Below, one piece after another: positions 1 to 8,176 of a stretch of 24,762 bases of DNA. Below the pieces are notes generated by a model that was not told the origin of the DNA, did not search any database, and saw nothing but the letters and a program-made list of their open reading frames with translations. Positions within the stretch are counted from its first letter, which is position 1; every line of letters starts with the position of its first letter. Position numbers and translations under genes: made by a program. The DNA is from Dehalococcoidia bacterium (GTDB lineage: Bacteria; Chloroflexota; Dehalococcoidia; GIF9; UBA5629): contig JAFGLP010000103.1 in NCBI GenBank assembly GCA_016927965.1, forward strand, positions 1-24,762, in the 5' to 3' direction.

Positions 1-153
1 AAAACAGTCGATGCAGTAATGGGGCCCTACGATATCATAGCTGTCGTAGAGGGAGAGTCGGTAGATATAGTAGGCAAACTCATCACTGAACAATTCCATA
101 AGATCGGCGGTATAGAACGTACTACAACCTGCCAGACTATAAGGATCGCCTGA
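1..153 (+). CDS. Lrp/AsnC-type ligand-binding (RAM) domain protein, C-terminal part
   Basis: Frame 1 is open from the window edge to a TGA at 151-153, giving the last 50 residues. The stretch with VMGPYDIIAVVEG, a helix (GKLITEQFHKIGGI) and the closing TTTCQTIRIA strand is the second half of the alpha/beta RAM domain that binds amino acids or other small effectors in Lrp/AsnC regulators. In many anaerobes this domain also occurs alone as a protein of about 75-80 residues without a DNA-binding half. The missing 5' end prevents deciding between the two. Only 10 nt separate it from the HIT gene, so the two are probably cotranscribed. Confidence 0.75.
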   Translation, partial: KTVDAVMGPYDIIAVVEGESVDIVGKLITEQFHKIGGIERTTTCQTIRIA

Positions 154-163
154 TACCAGGAAT

Positions 164-505
164 ATGGATTGCATTTTCTGTAAGATTGCCTCCGGGGCTA
201 TTCCTGCAGATATTGTTTATAGTGATGATGATTTTGTGGCATTTCGGGATATAAGTCCGCAGGCCCCCGTACACGATGTCATTATACCGCGCAGGCATAT
301 TCCCTCAGTTAACAACTTTAATGAGACTGAGCAAGCCTTGGCCGGGAAAATGCTGCTGGTGGCGAAAAAAGTAGCTGAAAAAGAAGGTATCGCCGTCAGT
401 GGTTATCGATTGTCAATTAACTGCGGACCGAATGGCACGCAGATTGTGCCTCATATTCACCTGCATGTGCTGGGAGGAAGATTACTAACCAACGAACTTG
501 GCTGA
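164..505 (+). CDS. HIT-family (histidine triad) nucleotide-binding hydrolase, HinT-like
   Basis: A 113-residue cytosolic protein, the normal size for HinT, which hydrolyses AMP-linked phosphoramidates and acyl-adenylates. The catalytic HxHxHxx triad is H97-I-H99-L-H101-V-L, in the usual place near the C-terminus. The N-terminal CIFCKIASGAIPADIVY block, the FRDISPQAPVHDVIIPRRH strand-helix and the G(Y)RLSINCGPNGTQ segment are all typical. An N-terminal Cys-x2-Cys (C3, C6) is the pair that can bind zinc in some members. The ATG at 164 has only a short AGG just upstream. Translation probably benefits from the RAM-domain gene ending 10 nt before. The real cellular substrate of HinT proteins is generally unknown. 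Confidence 0.93.
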   Translation: MDCIFCKIASGAIPADIVYSDDDFVAFRDISPQAPVHDVIIPRRHIPSVNNFNETEQALAGKMLLVAKKVAEKEGIAVSGYRLSINCGPNGTQIVPHIHLHVLGGRLLTNELG

Positions 506-519
506 CTGACTTTCATGCC

Positions 520-570
520 CCTGATGGAACATTCCCTGTGAAAAGAACGGGGAATTCTCAGGTTATTTTT
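520..570 (+). terminator. Probable intrinsic terminator after the HIT gene
   Basis: Nested inverted repeat: outer arms CCTGA (520-524) and TCAGG (558-562), inner arms ATTCCC (531-536) and GGGAAT (550-555), followed by the T-rich run TTATTTTT (563-570). It lies 15 nt after the HIT stop, before the convergent ispH gene. The internal loop between the arms is asymmetric, so the call is moderate. Confidence 0.45.
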
Positions 571-656
571 GGCTTATCTGCATCAGCCGTTACCATTGTA
601 ATAACATGACGGAGCTTAAGCCTCCGCAACCTATAAGCTATCAATTAATCTCAACC

Positions 657-1505
657 CTATGATTGATAGATCTCTTCAATACGCTGTATTACCTGCTCGA
701 TAGCTTCATCAGGCGTAGATGCACCTGCTGTAATACCGATCTTATCCTTTCCCTGTATCCATTTCTCATCGACTTCACCGGCATTTTCAATGTGGTGCGT
801 CTCAATAATGGGAGCGCACACCTCAGCCAGACGACGAGTATTGGCGCTATTGTGACCGCCTATGACGATCATCAGCCCGCTGGTTGCAGCCAGTTCCTCG
901 GCCGCAGACTGCCTTTTCTGGGTTTCCTGGCACAACGTATTTATTACCCGTACTTCCCGTGCCTGCTGCAGCAGTCTTTCTGTTAACCTGTTAACAAAGT
1001 CGGCAAACTCCGCCCTGCTCTGCGTGGTTTGGGCCAGTATGCCGATACGCCTGGGCATCTCCCGAATCGATATGGCATCCACATTCATAGAAGCGATCGC
1101 TTTCTCGCCGGCCCACCCCAGCAAACCCCTGACTTCAGGATGACTGGCCTCCCCGAAAATAATTACTCCAAAGCCCGCCCTGGCAAGACGCTGCGCTGTT
1201 TTTTGCGCACTGCGCACAATAGGACAGGTTGTATCTATCACCTTAAAGCCTTTAGACTGCATTTCCCCATAAGCATCGGGAGAAACGCCGTGAGAGGAGA
1301 TTGCAATAACTCCCCCGGAGATGTCATTAAGACTATCCGCCACATACACCCCTTTCGATTTGAGCCGGGCGACAACCGTCTTATTATGTACAATCGGACC
1401 AAGCGTGATTATCCCGGTACCGCCTTCAGCAGCGTTCTCTATTATTCTGAGGGCACGCCGTACACCAAAACAAAATCCCAGCTCCCGGGCCTTCTCAATT
1501 TTCAT
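657..1505 (-). CDS. ispH: 4-hydroxy-3-methylbut-2-enyl diphosphate reductase (IspH/LytB)
   Basis: Last enzyme of the MEP isoprenoid pathway: a [4Fe-4S] reductase converting HMBPP to IPP and DMAPP. The three cluster cysteines are in their conserved contexts: C12 (GFCFGVRRA), C94 (DTTCP) and C192 (TLCQETQKRQ). The substrate-binding histidines H40, H72 (SSHGV) and H122 (GEASHPEVRG, with the proton-relay E124) are present, as is the C-terminal ITAGASTPDEAI block. The length of 282 residues is normal. I start at the ATG at 1505 because IspH proteins begin MKI(x)nGFCFGV. An in-frame ATG at 1535 would add 10 residues of no family resemblance. The reading frame shows the organism makes isoprenoids by the MEP route. 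The 246 bp between this start and marR hold no clear signal beyond the presumed promoter. Confidence 0.96.
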   Translation of the reverse strand: MKIEKARELGFCFGVRRALRIIENAAEGGTGIITLGPIVHNKTVVARLKSKGVYVADSLNDISGGVIAISSHGVSPDAYGEMQSKGFKVIDTTCPIVRSAQKTAQRLARAGFGVIIFGEASHPEVRGLLGWAGEKAIASMNVDAISIREMPRRIGILAQTTQSRAEFADFVNRLTERLLQQAREVRVINTLCQETQKRQSAAEELAATSGLMIVIGGHNSANTRRLAEVCAPIIETHHIENAGEVDEKWIQGKDKIGITAGASTPDEAIEQVIQRIEEIYQS

Positions 1506-1751
1506 ATTCACTAAATTATATTCCCCAAACCCCATGCCGTCATGCTGTACGTTATCGGATTGCAGCCTGTATCAATACATCAAAGGGATTAATAAAATCA
1601 ATATCAACTGCCGATTATTACAGCCAGCTATTTGGACTTACAGCAAGCAGCCATTTTGGGTTCTCATTAATAGCAAAGCTTCACTGTTGCTGAATAGTAT
1701 AAAAAGAGGAAATTTGAATTAACCGGCGTCTGACGACTGACCAGCATACTG

Positions 1752-2336
1752 CTATTCTTCTTTCAGATGCCGCGATTTGGCTGTCATATCCGATAGATGT
1801 TTTACCACTTTATCGGCATTCTTGGGATCCAATCCCAGCATAGACAGGTCCCTGTCCCTTATACGCCTCATAATTTTTTCCAAAGCAACAAGCTGCGTTT
1901 TGGATAATGCTCCTGTTGCATTCATTGTAAAATCATGCGTATAAGGAACAATTTTTTTCAATAATTTGTAACCGGCTTCGGTTAGATAAATATTGACCAC
2001 GCGACGGTCGCTCTTTGACCGTATTCTCTTTATCAGACCGCTTGATTCTAGCTTCTCAACCAGAGCGCTGACGGAATGGATCTCGATCGGCAGGAACTTG
2101 GAAATCTCAGTGAGGGACATCGACCCGGGCGAAGACAACAGCAGGGATAAGGTCATCCACTGCATGACCGTGATGCGGGCGCCCGAATTTGCCAGAGCTT
2201 TAGCAAAAGCCTTGGTATGAATGTTTGTCGTCTGTGACATCATCCAGTTGGCTATTGAAACCTGGTCCGGGAGATAATACGAATTACGCCCGTCATTCAA
2301 TACGTCATCCGGATTATATTTCTTGCGTCTGCCCAT
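1752..2336 (-). CDS. MarR-family transcriptional regulator
   Basis: A 194-residue winged-helix regulator. The core runs from about residue 50: helices around LANSGARITVMQWMTLSLLL, the recognition region LTEISKFLPIEIHSVSALVEKLESSGLIKR, and the wing RSKSDRRVVNIYLTEAGYKLL, followed by the C-terminal dimerisation helix with RIRDRDLSMLGL. It is longer than most MarR proteins (140-160) because of a basic N-terminal extension starting MGRRKKYNP. No Shine-Dalgarno precedes the ATG, which fits a nearly leaderless mRNA from the promoter at 2349-2377. A palindrome over its own -35 box suggests autorepression. The neighbouring DUF4239 gene on the same strand may be a second target. The effector is unknown. 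Confidence 0.9.
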   Translation of the reverse strand: MGRRKKYNPDDVLNDGRNSYYLPDQVSIANWMMSQTTNIHTKAFAKALANSGARITVMQWMTLSLLLSSPGSMSLTEISKFLPIEIHSVSALVEKLESSGLIKRIRSKSDRRVVNIYLTEAGYKLLKKIVPYTHDFTMNATGALSKTQLVALEKIMRRIRDRDLSMLGLDPKNADKVVKHLSDMTAKSRHLKEE

Positions 2337-2348
2337 CTTAACTACGGA

Positions 2349-2392
2349 ATGTTACTATTATTATCACATAATGTCAATATAATTATTGACAT
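2349..2392 (-). promoter_or_regulatory. marR promoter with overlapping palindromic operator
   Basis: On the minus strand a perfect TTGACA (-35, complement of 2372-2377) is followed after exactly 17 bp by TAACAT (-10, complement of 2349-2354, 4 of 6 matches). The -35 lies inside a perfect inverted repeat, ATGTCAAT-N6-ATTGACAT (2371-2392), 22 bp in total. This is the size and placement expected for a MarR dimer site blocking RNA polymerase. The predicted start lies only about 6 nt before the ATG at 2336. Confidence 0.65.
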
Positions 2393-2437
2393 ATGATACT
2401 TTTTTTACCTTCAAAGATGCTCCCTTTTGGTACAATT

Positions 2438-3226
2438 TCAGAGTCTTAAATCGCTCAGCACCTGTTGAAATGCAGAGGGCGATATATACAGGTCTCCACT
2501 GAAAGGAAAATCCATAATTACTATGGTAAACAAAATCAGAGCTATCAGTATTGCCAGCATGGTTGTCATAATAAGCTGCGCACCAAGATTTTCCGAACCG
2601 AAGAAAAAGGTAAACGCAACGGTAATAAAACCACCGAAAAGCAGGACAAACCACAAGACCGGATGAATGCCGCTGGAAGCATCGGCAATCCTCTGGCCTC
2701 TCAACTCACCTGCGTTATTGACCTTATTTATAATTTCCGCAAGAAAAAGTTTTTCATTCTCAGTTTGAGGGTCAAAATTGCTAAACAGCCTCCAGAGATT
2801 ATCTGACTTCTCCTGGACCAGCAGGCTGCGCTTACCCGACCCCATCAATTTCCACTCGTCATCGATTATTGCCTCCATATAATCATCAAGCGCTGCAGTT
2901 AACTGCGTCCGCATCGGCTCGGGTAGCCCCTCCACGTCACGATAGATATCGCCGTAGTAATTTGCCTCGCGTATGACATCACTTTGCGCTCTGTCGTAAT
3001 TTTGCCAGACAATCATAATAACAAAAGCCAGCAAGACGGCATACACGACACCAAGGGTACAGTAAATCGGTCCCGCAATATCGTGATGGTGCTTAAGCTT
3101 TCCTACATCTACAAAACGCCGAACCAGCAGTACTCCACCCACTGCCACCACAATTGCCACAATAATCATGACGGCTACAATCAACCATGCCGGCATATTT
3201 ATAAGGATCCATTGATGAAACGCCAT
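2438..3226 (-). CDS. DUF4239 (bestrophin-like) integral membrane protein
   Basis: A 262-residue membrane protein of unknown function that matches the DUF4239 layout: two N-terminal transmembrane helices (about 12-35 and 54-76, the second in GPIYCTLGVVYAVLLAFVIMIVW), a long soluble helical middle (about 78-200, with YYGDIYRDVEGLPEPMRTQL), then two C-terminal helices (about 203-225 and 230-252). The Q-N-Y-D-R-A-Q and REA residues after helix 2 are typical of the family. The start is the ATG at 3226. A GTG at 3232 would lie inside the GAGGTGAT Shine-Dalgarno and is rejected. Bestrophin-like folds suggest an ion channel or channel-like role, but no activity is established. It is followed by marR on the same strand after about 100 bp. 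Confidence 0.82.
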   Translation of the reverse strand: MAFHQWILINMPAWLIVAVMIIVAIVVAVGGVLLVRRFVDVGKLKHHHDIAGPIYCTLGVVYAVLLAFVIMIVWQNYDRAQSDVIREANYYGDIYRDVEGLPEPMRTQLTAALDDYMEAIIDDEWKLMGSGKRSLLVQEKSDNLWRLFSNFDPQTENEKLFLAEIINKVNNAGELRGQRIADASSGIHPVLWFVLLFGGFITVAFTFFFGSENLGAQLIMTTMLAILIALILFTIVIMDFPFSGDLYISPSAFQQVLSDLRL

Positions 3227-3341
3227 AATCACCTCAACTCTAATTTACGGGCATTTATCCAAATTTTACCATGCCGGATAAAATCATATCTGTAACCTTA
3301 TAGTGCAGCCCAATGCCTTCACCGGCTGCAATATCATCGCA

Positions 3342-3422
3342 TTGACACGCAGTCTTAGGCATGATCAAATATAAGTACATATACTAATGAACTTTTAACA
3401 GGAAATACAGTATTCTTATACA
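3342..3422 (+). promoter_or_regulatory. Candidate promoters of the radical SAM gene
   Basis: Two possible sigma-70 type promoters lie in the divergent gap. One is TTGACA (3342-3347), 17 bp, TCAAAT (3365-3370). The other is TTAACA (3395-3400), 16 bp, TATACA (3417-3422). The first has a perfect -35 and a poor -10. The second is moderate at both. Either would leave a leader that carries the strong ribosome-binding site at 3456-3463. Confidence 0.35.
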
Positions 3423-3472
3423 AACATTGGTTTTGTTGTCAGTGCCGGGCTTGATAAGGAGGATCCGTCACA

Positions 3473-4975
3473 ATGAAAATACTGCTAATAAATCCCGAAT
3501 ACCCTGATACTTTCTGGAGCTTCAAACACGCACTCAAATTCATTTCCAAGAAAGCCGCCTTCCCCCCCCTAGCCCTGCTGACCGTAGCCGCTATGCTGCC
3601 CTCGCATTTTCAGCTCAAGCTGATCGATATGAACGCAACAAAACTGAAAGATAAAGACATCAAATGGGCCGACCTGGTATTCATTAGCGCTATGGTGGTC
3701 CAGTCGGCGTCTGCCAGGAATGTACTTAAATTATGTAAAAAGCTGGGCGCACGGACAGTAGCGGGAGGACCGCTTTTTACGACCCAGTATGAGGACTTCC
3801 CCTGCATTGATCACCTTGTGCTAAATGAGGCGGAAATAACACTGCCACAATTTTTATCCGATCTGGAAAACGGCGAACCACGCCATATTTATAAGACCAG
3901 CCAGTTGGCAGATATAAACACCACGCCATTACCCAGATGGGACCTGATAAACATGAAAAAATACTCTTCTATGTCCATCCAGTACTCCCGCGGCTGCCCC
4001 TTTGACTGCGAGTTCTGCGATATAGTCGTACTCAATGGGCATATACCCAGGACGAAAAGCAGGGGACAGGTGATAAAAGAGCTTGACGCCCTGCATTCCG
4101 CCGGCTGGAGAGGAAGCGTGTTTATTGTCGATGACAATTTCATCGGCAATAAGAGAAAGCTGAAATCTGAAATTCTCCCCGCCGTCACAGAATGGTCGCA
4201 AACAAAGAAATTCCCCTTCTCTTTTTATACACAGGTATCTTTAAACCTTGCAGATGACGATGAACTGATAAATCTCATGGTAAAAGCCAATTTCAATATG
4301 GCCTTCATCGGTATTGAGTCACCCAGCGAAGACAGTCTCGCCGAATGCGGGAAAAGCCAGAACCGCAGCCGCGACATGGTTGCCGCAGTAAAAAAACTGC
4401 AGCACATGGGTATTGAGGTACAGGCCGGGTTCATCGTCGGATTCGATAGCGATTCACAGTCCATCTTCCAGGAAATGATTAATTTCATTCAAAAAAGCGG
4501 CATTGTAACTGCCATGGTCGGTATGCTGCATGCGCCAGCAGGCACCAGGCTCTACAAGCGTTTAATAAAGGAGAACCGCATCACTGGCAATTTTACGGGC
4601 AACAATACGGACTACTCCATAAACTTTATCCCCAAAATGAATAGCCGTATTCTTGCCGACGGTTATAAAAAAATCGTGAACACCATTTACTCCCCCAAAC
4701 AATACTACGATCGCGTCAGGACATTTCTGAATGAATACCGGCCGCGGGTGAAAAGCCCCAGGAGATTTCGCATCGAGCATCTTGCCGCATTATTGAAGTC
4801 GATATGGATGCTCGGTATCAAGGAGAAAGGCAGACAATATTTCTGGAAATTGGTGACCTGGACAGTATTTAAAAAGCCCACTTTGTTCCCTCTTTCAATA
4901 TCAATGGCCATATACGGCTTCCACTTCCGCACAATTGCCGGCATTGAGCCAACTGCCAATCAGCCGGTTATTTAA
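3473..4975 (+). CDS. B12-binding domain radical SAM protein, HpnP-like (DUF4070 C-terminus)
   Basis: A 500-residue enzyme with an N-terminal cobalamin-binding Rossmann domain (about 1-130, MKILLINPEYP ... TVAGGPLFTT), a radical SAM barrel and a DUF4070-type C-terminal region. The [4Fe-4S] cysteines are C175, C179 and C182 in SRGCPFDCEFCDI. The blocks SMSIQYSRGCPF, WRGSVFIVDDNFIGNK, FIGIESPSEDSL and QAGFIVGFDSD closely follow the family that includes the hopanoid C-2 methylase HpnP. The B12 domain lacks a DxHxxG motif (IDMNATKL stands there). It should therefore bind cobalamin and SAM and do radical methylation of an unreactive carbon. The substrate is unknown, and no squalene-hopene cyclase or other hpn gene is visible here. 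A full AAGGAGGA ribosome-binding site (3456-3463) sits 9 nt before the ATG. Confidence 0.88.
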   Translation: MKILLINPEYPDTFWSFKHALKFISKKAAFPPLALLTVAAMLPSHFQLKLIDMNATKLKDKDIKWADLVFISAMVVQSASARNVLKLCKKLGARTVAGGPLFTTQYEDFPCIDHLVLNEAEITLPQFLSDLENGEPRHIYKTSQLADINTTPLPRWDLINMKKYSSMSIQYSRGCPFDCEFCDIVVLNGHIPRTKSRGQVIKELDALHSAGWRGSVFIVDDNFIGNKRKLKSEILPAVTEWSQTKKFPFSFYTQVSLNLADDDELINLMVKANFNMAFIGIESPSEDSLAECGKSQNRSRDMVAAVKKLQHMGIEVQAGFIVGFDSDSQSIFQEMINFIQKSGIVTAMVGMLHAPAGTRLYKRLIKENRITGNFTGNNTDYSINFIPKMNSRILADGYKKIVNTIYSPKQYYDRVRTFLNEYRPRVKSPRRFRIEHLAALLKSIWMLGIKEKGRQYFWKLVTWTVFKKPTLFPLSISMAIYGFHFRTIAGIEPTANQPVI

Positions 4976-5014
4976 TTTGCACACAAATTAATAATTGACA
5001 CTGCATGCTATAAT
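4973..5014 (+). promoter_or_regulatory. Extended -10 promoter with overlapping hairpin or operator upstream of the PAS-GGDEF gene
   Basis: TGC-TATAAT (TATAAT at 5009-5014) is a perfect extended -10 element. The -35 position (4986-4991) has no good match, as is usual for extended -10 promoters. A perfect inverted repeat, TAATTTG-CACA-CAAATTA (4973-4990), begins on the radical SAM stop codon and covers the -35 position. It could act as an operator, or as an AT-rich hairpin at the 3' end of the radical SAM transcript. No T-run follows, so I do not call it a terminator. Confidence 0.5.
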
Positions 5015-5118
5015 TTTACAGGAAGATTTTTGGGTCCCGTGACAAAGTAATCCGATATCCGTGCAGGTAAAGGGCATTTTAATCCTCAATTCAGTCATTG
5101 TTCAGGCGAAGGTGAGGC

Positions 5119-7575
5119 ATGGGAAAACAATCACTATACAAAAGCAGCAGCAGCCGGGTTAATCAGGATAATCTCACATATCTATCTCAGGCGATTTTCA
5201 GAAGCAGCGGCGCAGGCATATATATTGTACAGGAAGGCAAATTCGTTTATGTGAGTCCGCTGATTGAGCAACTCTCCGGGTACAATAAAAAAGATATTTT
5301 GGGTATGAACTGTCTTGATCTGGTTTATTCCGCAGACCGGGAGATTGTACTGACTAAGGCTGTTAATAACTTAAAAAAACCGTCGGCTAGTATCCCGTAT
5401 GAATACCGCTTCATAAGAAAAAATGGCCAGCCATGCTGGGTCATGGAAAGGGTCATGTCAATTAAATACTACAGAAAACGGGCTGTCATGGGCAGCATCC
5501 TGGATATAACAGAAAAAAAACGCATTGAAATGGAGCTTGCACGCTCGGAGGAAAAATTCAGAACCATACTTGAGCACATGCAGGATGGGTATTATGAGTT
5601 AGACCTGGCCGTAAATTTTTCTTATGCAAACTATGCAGCCAGCGATACACTTGGTTATACAAGGGAAGAGATGATAGGTAAGAATTACCGTATTATAACT
5701 CCCGCGGATGAACAGAAGAATATCTTCGCCGCTTTCAATCAGGTATACCGGACTGGTATACCTGATAAGGCTTTTTCACACGGGTTCTTGCGAAAGGATG
5801 GGAGTATTGCATCAACCGAGAGCTCGATTGACCTCTGCAGGAGAGAGGACGGGGAAATAAACGGTTTCAGGTGCATCAGCAGGGATGTCACCGAACGCAA
5901 GCAGATAGAAAAAGAGCTATTACGCTCGGAAGATAGATTCAGGACTATCATTGAACGCATGCAGGACATCTATCTGGAAATTGATTTGCAGGGCAATTAT
6001 ACATTCGCAAACTATGCTGTGATTGACACACTTGGTTATTCCAGGGCGGAGGTGATAGGCCTTAATTACCGTCAATTGGTCCCCGCCGACGATGTGCAGG
6101 ACTTATTCCACGCCTATAATGATGTCTTTAGAACAGGCATCCCCAACAAGGGTTTTACTCATAAATTCATCTGCAAAGATGGTAAAACCATATTCATGGA
6201 GAGCACCATTGATCTCCAGACCAGTGAAGTAGGCGATATCATCGGCTTCAGTACAGTCAGCCGTGACATAACGGTACGCAAGGCACTGGAAGAAGATCTC
6301 CGCCAGTCCGAAAAACGGTACAGGACTATCCTGGAGGAAATAGAGGATGCCTATTGTGAGGTGGATCGTGCCGGCAATTTTACCTTTGTCAACGACTCCA
6401 CCTGTCGCGATACCGGCTATAGCATTGATGAACTAATCGGGGTAAACTACCGTAAAGTTACCTTCAGTGATGACATCAATGCTGTATACGAGGTTTTTAA
6501 CCGTGTATACAGGACAGCAATACCCAATAAAGCCTTCTCCCACAGGATCATTAGAAAAGACGGTGTTATACGTTTCGTTGAGAATGCTATTTCACAGCTA
6601 AAGAATAAACACGGAGAAATAGTAGGTTTCAGGTGCGTCAGCAGGGATGTCACCGAACGCAAGCAACTGGAAGAAGCGCTGGCCAGGTCTGAGGAAATAT
6701 ACAGGACAATACTGGAACAGATGCAAGATGCCTACTATGAAATTGATCTTGCCGGCAATTTCCTTTTTGCCAACGAGGCAACATGTTCCATTCTGGGAAT
6801 AACCTTAAACGATCTTATCGGCATGAACTATCATGGCCTTATTCCCGAAGATGACCGTCCTGCTGTGCTGAATGCCTTTAATTACGTCTTAAGTACGGGA
6901 GTCCCCAACCGCGGTTTTGCCCACCGGGTCGTTTTATCCAATGGCAATATCGCCTTTGCTGAGATTTCCATCTCCCTCCTTAAAGATAAACAGGATAAAC
7001 TCATAGGTTTCCGTTGTGTCGGCAGGGATGTCACCGAGCGCAAGCAAATAGAGCAGATGCTGGCAGATATGGCAACGCATGACTTTTTAACCGGATTGCC
7101 GAACCGGGTCCTTTTAATCGACCGCTTCGAGATAGCGCTGTCACAAGCACAACGCAACCAGAATAAGCTGGCCATCATGTCCTTGGACCTGGACAGGTTC
7201 AAGGAAGTCAATGATACCATGGGACACAGTACGGGAGATGAAGTACTGAAACAGGTAGCAAATAGATTGACTGCGACCGTACGTTCAAGCGATACCGTGG
7301 CCAGGCTGGGAGGAGATGAGTTCCTGCTGCTTTTACAGGATATACATGATATAAATGATGCGACCACCATAGCCGACAAAATATTGAGCTCTTTAAAAGA
7401 ACCACTATCTGTCGAAGGCCACAGTTTTCTTCTTTCGGCAAGCATAGGGATAGCAGTATATCCTGATGTGGGCAGTACACTCGAGAAATTGATGAAACAG
7501 TCCGATGCGTCCATGTACTATTCCAAGCACCGCGGCGGCGGCCAGTATAAAGTCTATGGCAACGACCGCAGCTAG
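5119..7575 (+). CDS. Multi-PAS diguanylate cyclase (five PAS domains plus GGDEF)
   Basis: An 818-residue soluble signalling protein without signal peptide or transmembrane helix. PAS1 covers about 25-140. Four further PAS/PAC units start at residues 147, 274, 401 and 528, each ending in a PAC-like (S)RDVTERKQ(I/L)E segment that leads into the next helix. The GGDEF domain covers about 651-815. It has the intact GGDEF signature at 731-735, the metal-site aspartate in LDLDRF, and an RxxD inhibitory site (RSSD, 722-725) exactly five residues before GGDEF. It should thus make cyclic di-GMP from two GTP and be feedback inhibited. There is no EAL or HD-GYP domain. Cofactors of the PAS domains cannot be told from sequence. 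The ATG at 5119 follows GAAGGTGAGG. The extended -10 promoter at 5009 gives it its own transcription. Confidence 0.93.
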   Translation: MGKQSLYKSSSSRVNQDNLTYLSQAIFRSSGAGIYIVQEGKFVYVSPLIEQLSGYNKKDILGMNCLDLVYSADREIVLTKAVNNLKKPSASIPYEYRFIRKNGQPCWVMERVMSIKYYRKRAVMGSILDITEKKRIEMELARSEEKFRTILEHMQDGYYELDLAVNFSYANYAASDTLGYTREEMIGKNYRIITPADEQKNIFAAFNQVYRTGIPDKAFSHGFLRKDGSIASTESSIDLCRREDGEINGFRCISRDVTERKQIEKELLRSEDRFRTIIERMQDIYLEIDLQGNYTFANYAVIDTLGYSRAEVIGLNYRQLVPADDVQDLFHAYNDVFRTGIPNKGFTHKFICKDGKTIFMESTIDLQTSEVGDIIGFSTVSRDITVRKALEEDLRQSEKRYRTILEEIEDAYCEVDRAGNFTFVNDSTCRDTGYSIDELIGVNYRKVTFSDDINAVYEVFNRVYRTAIPNKAFSHRIIRKDGVIRFVENAISQLKNKHGEIVGFRCVSRDVTERKQLEEALARSEEIYRTILEQMQDAYYEIDLAGNFLFANEATCSILGITLNDLIGMNYHGLIPEDDRPAVLNAFNYVLSTGVPNRGFAHRVVLSNGNIAFAEISISLLKDKQDKLIGFRCVGRDVTERKQIEQMLADMATHDFLTGLPNRVLLIDRFEIALSQAQRNQNKLAIMSLDLDRFKEVNDTMGHSTGDEVLKQVANRLTATVRSSDTVARLGGDEFLLLLQDIHDINDATTIADKILSSLKEPLSVEGHSFLLSASIGIAVYPDVGSTLEKLMKQSDASMYYSKHRGGGQYKVYGNDRS
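5557..7080 (+). repeat. Four tandem 381-bp PAS-coding repeats
   Basis: Units start at 5557, 5938, 6319 and 6700. Each encodes 127 residues, so the period is exact with no insertions or deletions. Each begins with (F/Y)RTI(L/I) and ends at a PAC-to-helix linker. The linker DNA around the RDVTERKQ codons is nearly identical between units (near 5881, 6646 and 7025), while the PAS cores have diverged. This points to tandem duplication followed by divergence under constant length. Confidence 0.85.
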
Positions 7576-7696
7576 CATATTTACCGGCCAGGGTCAGCAG
7601 TCAAACGGCAGTTTCTGATAATTTGTAATCTATTCAATTGGCTTTATTTATCGGGTATACTGATCCAACAGCAACTGCTTTCAGGAGCAATATTGG

Positions 7697-8176
7697 ATGA
7701 AAATAACAAACTGCACCAAGCAGGATTTCGACCGTATACTGGCTGAATTCAACGAGTTCTGGGGCCACGACCGCACGCTGGCTCTGCACCACCCGACCCT
7801 GATAAATGAGTTCGGTAACTCTGCTTTTATTCTGAAAGACAGCCAGAAGATAATCGCCTACCTGTTTGGCTTTATCTCACAAACGTCGCCGGTCGGCTAT
7901 ATACAGCTACTGGCTGTCCGGCAGGGGCACCGGCATGAAGGACACGCCCGGCGCCTTTATGAACATTTCACCAGCTTTGCCCTGGCACATGGCTGCAAGC
8001 AACTCAAAGCCATTACCAGCCCGGTCAACAAGCTTTCAATTGCCTTCCACCAGAGCATCGGGATGATGCCCGTCGGCGAAGACATTATCGCCGGGGTGGC
8101 TGTGATCAGAGACTACGCAGGTCACGGAAAGGACCGTGTCGTTTTCATGAAGGACATCGAGCAGAACGAAAAATGA
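7697..8176 (+). CDS. GNAT-family N-acetyltransferase
   Basis: A 159-residue protein with the GNAT fold order. Strand 4 leads into motif A, LLAVRQGHRHEGHARRLYEHF (about 71-91), whose R/Q-x-x-G-x-G/A-like loop RHEGHA binds the acetyl-CoA pyrophosphate. The LKAITSPVNKLSIAFHQSIGM region (motif B) carries the conserved N and FH..(I)G(M) elements. The C-terminal RDYAGHGKDRVVFMKDI strand closes the fold. The substrate is not predictable. The ATG follows AGGAGC. The last codons overlap the MFS start as ATGA (8173-8176), indicating translational coupling with the transporter. Confidence 0.88.
   Translation: MKITNCTKQDFDRILAEFNEFWGHDRTLALHHPTLINEFGNSAFILKDSQKIIAYLFGFISQTSPVGYIQLLAVRQGHRHEGHARRLYEHFTSFALAHGCKQLKAITSPVNKLSIAFHQSIGMMPVGEDIIAGVAVIRDYAGHGKDRVVFMKDIEQNEK

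Noticed and set aside
601..645. CGGAG/CTCCG hairpin in the gap before ispH as a second terminator
   Set aside because: The stem is only five bp and no T-run follows on either strand.
7598..7617. Hairpin after the PAS-GGDEF gene as a terminator
   Set aside because: CAG-AAAC / GTTT-CTG pairs only with a 2-nt bulge and a 4-nt loop, and the following ATAATTTG is a poor T-run.
7656..7661. TATACT as the -10 of a promoter for the acetyltransferase gene
   Set aside because: No -35 match lies at 16-18 bp; the nearest TTGGCT is only about 12 bp away.
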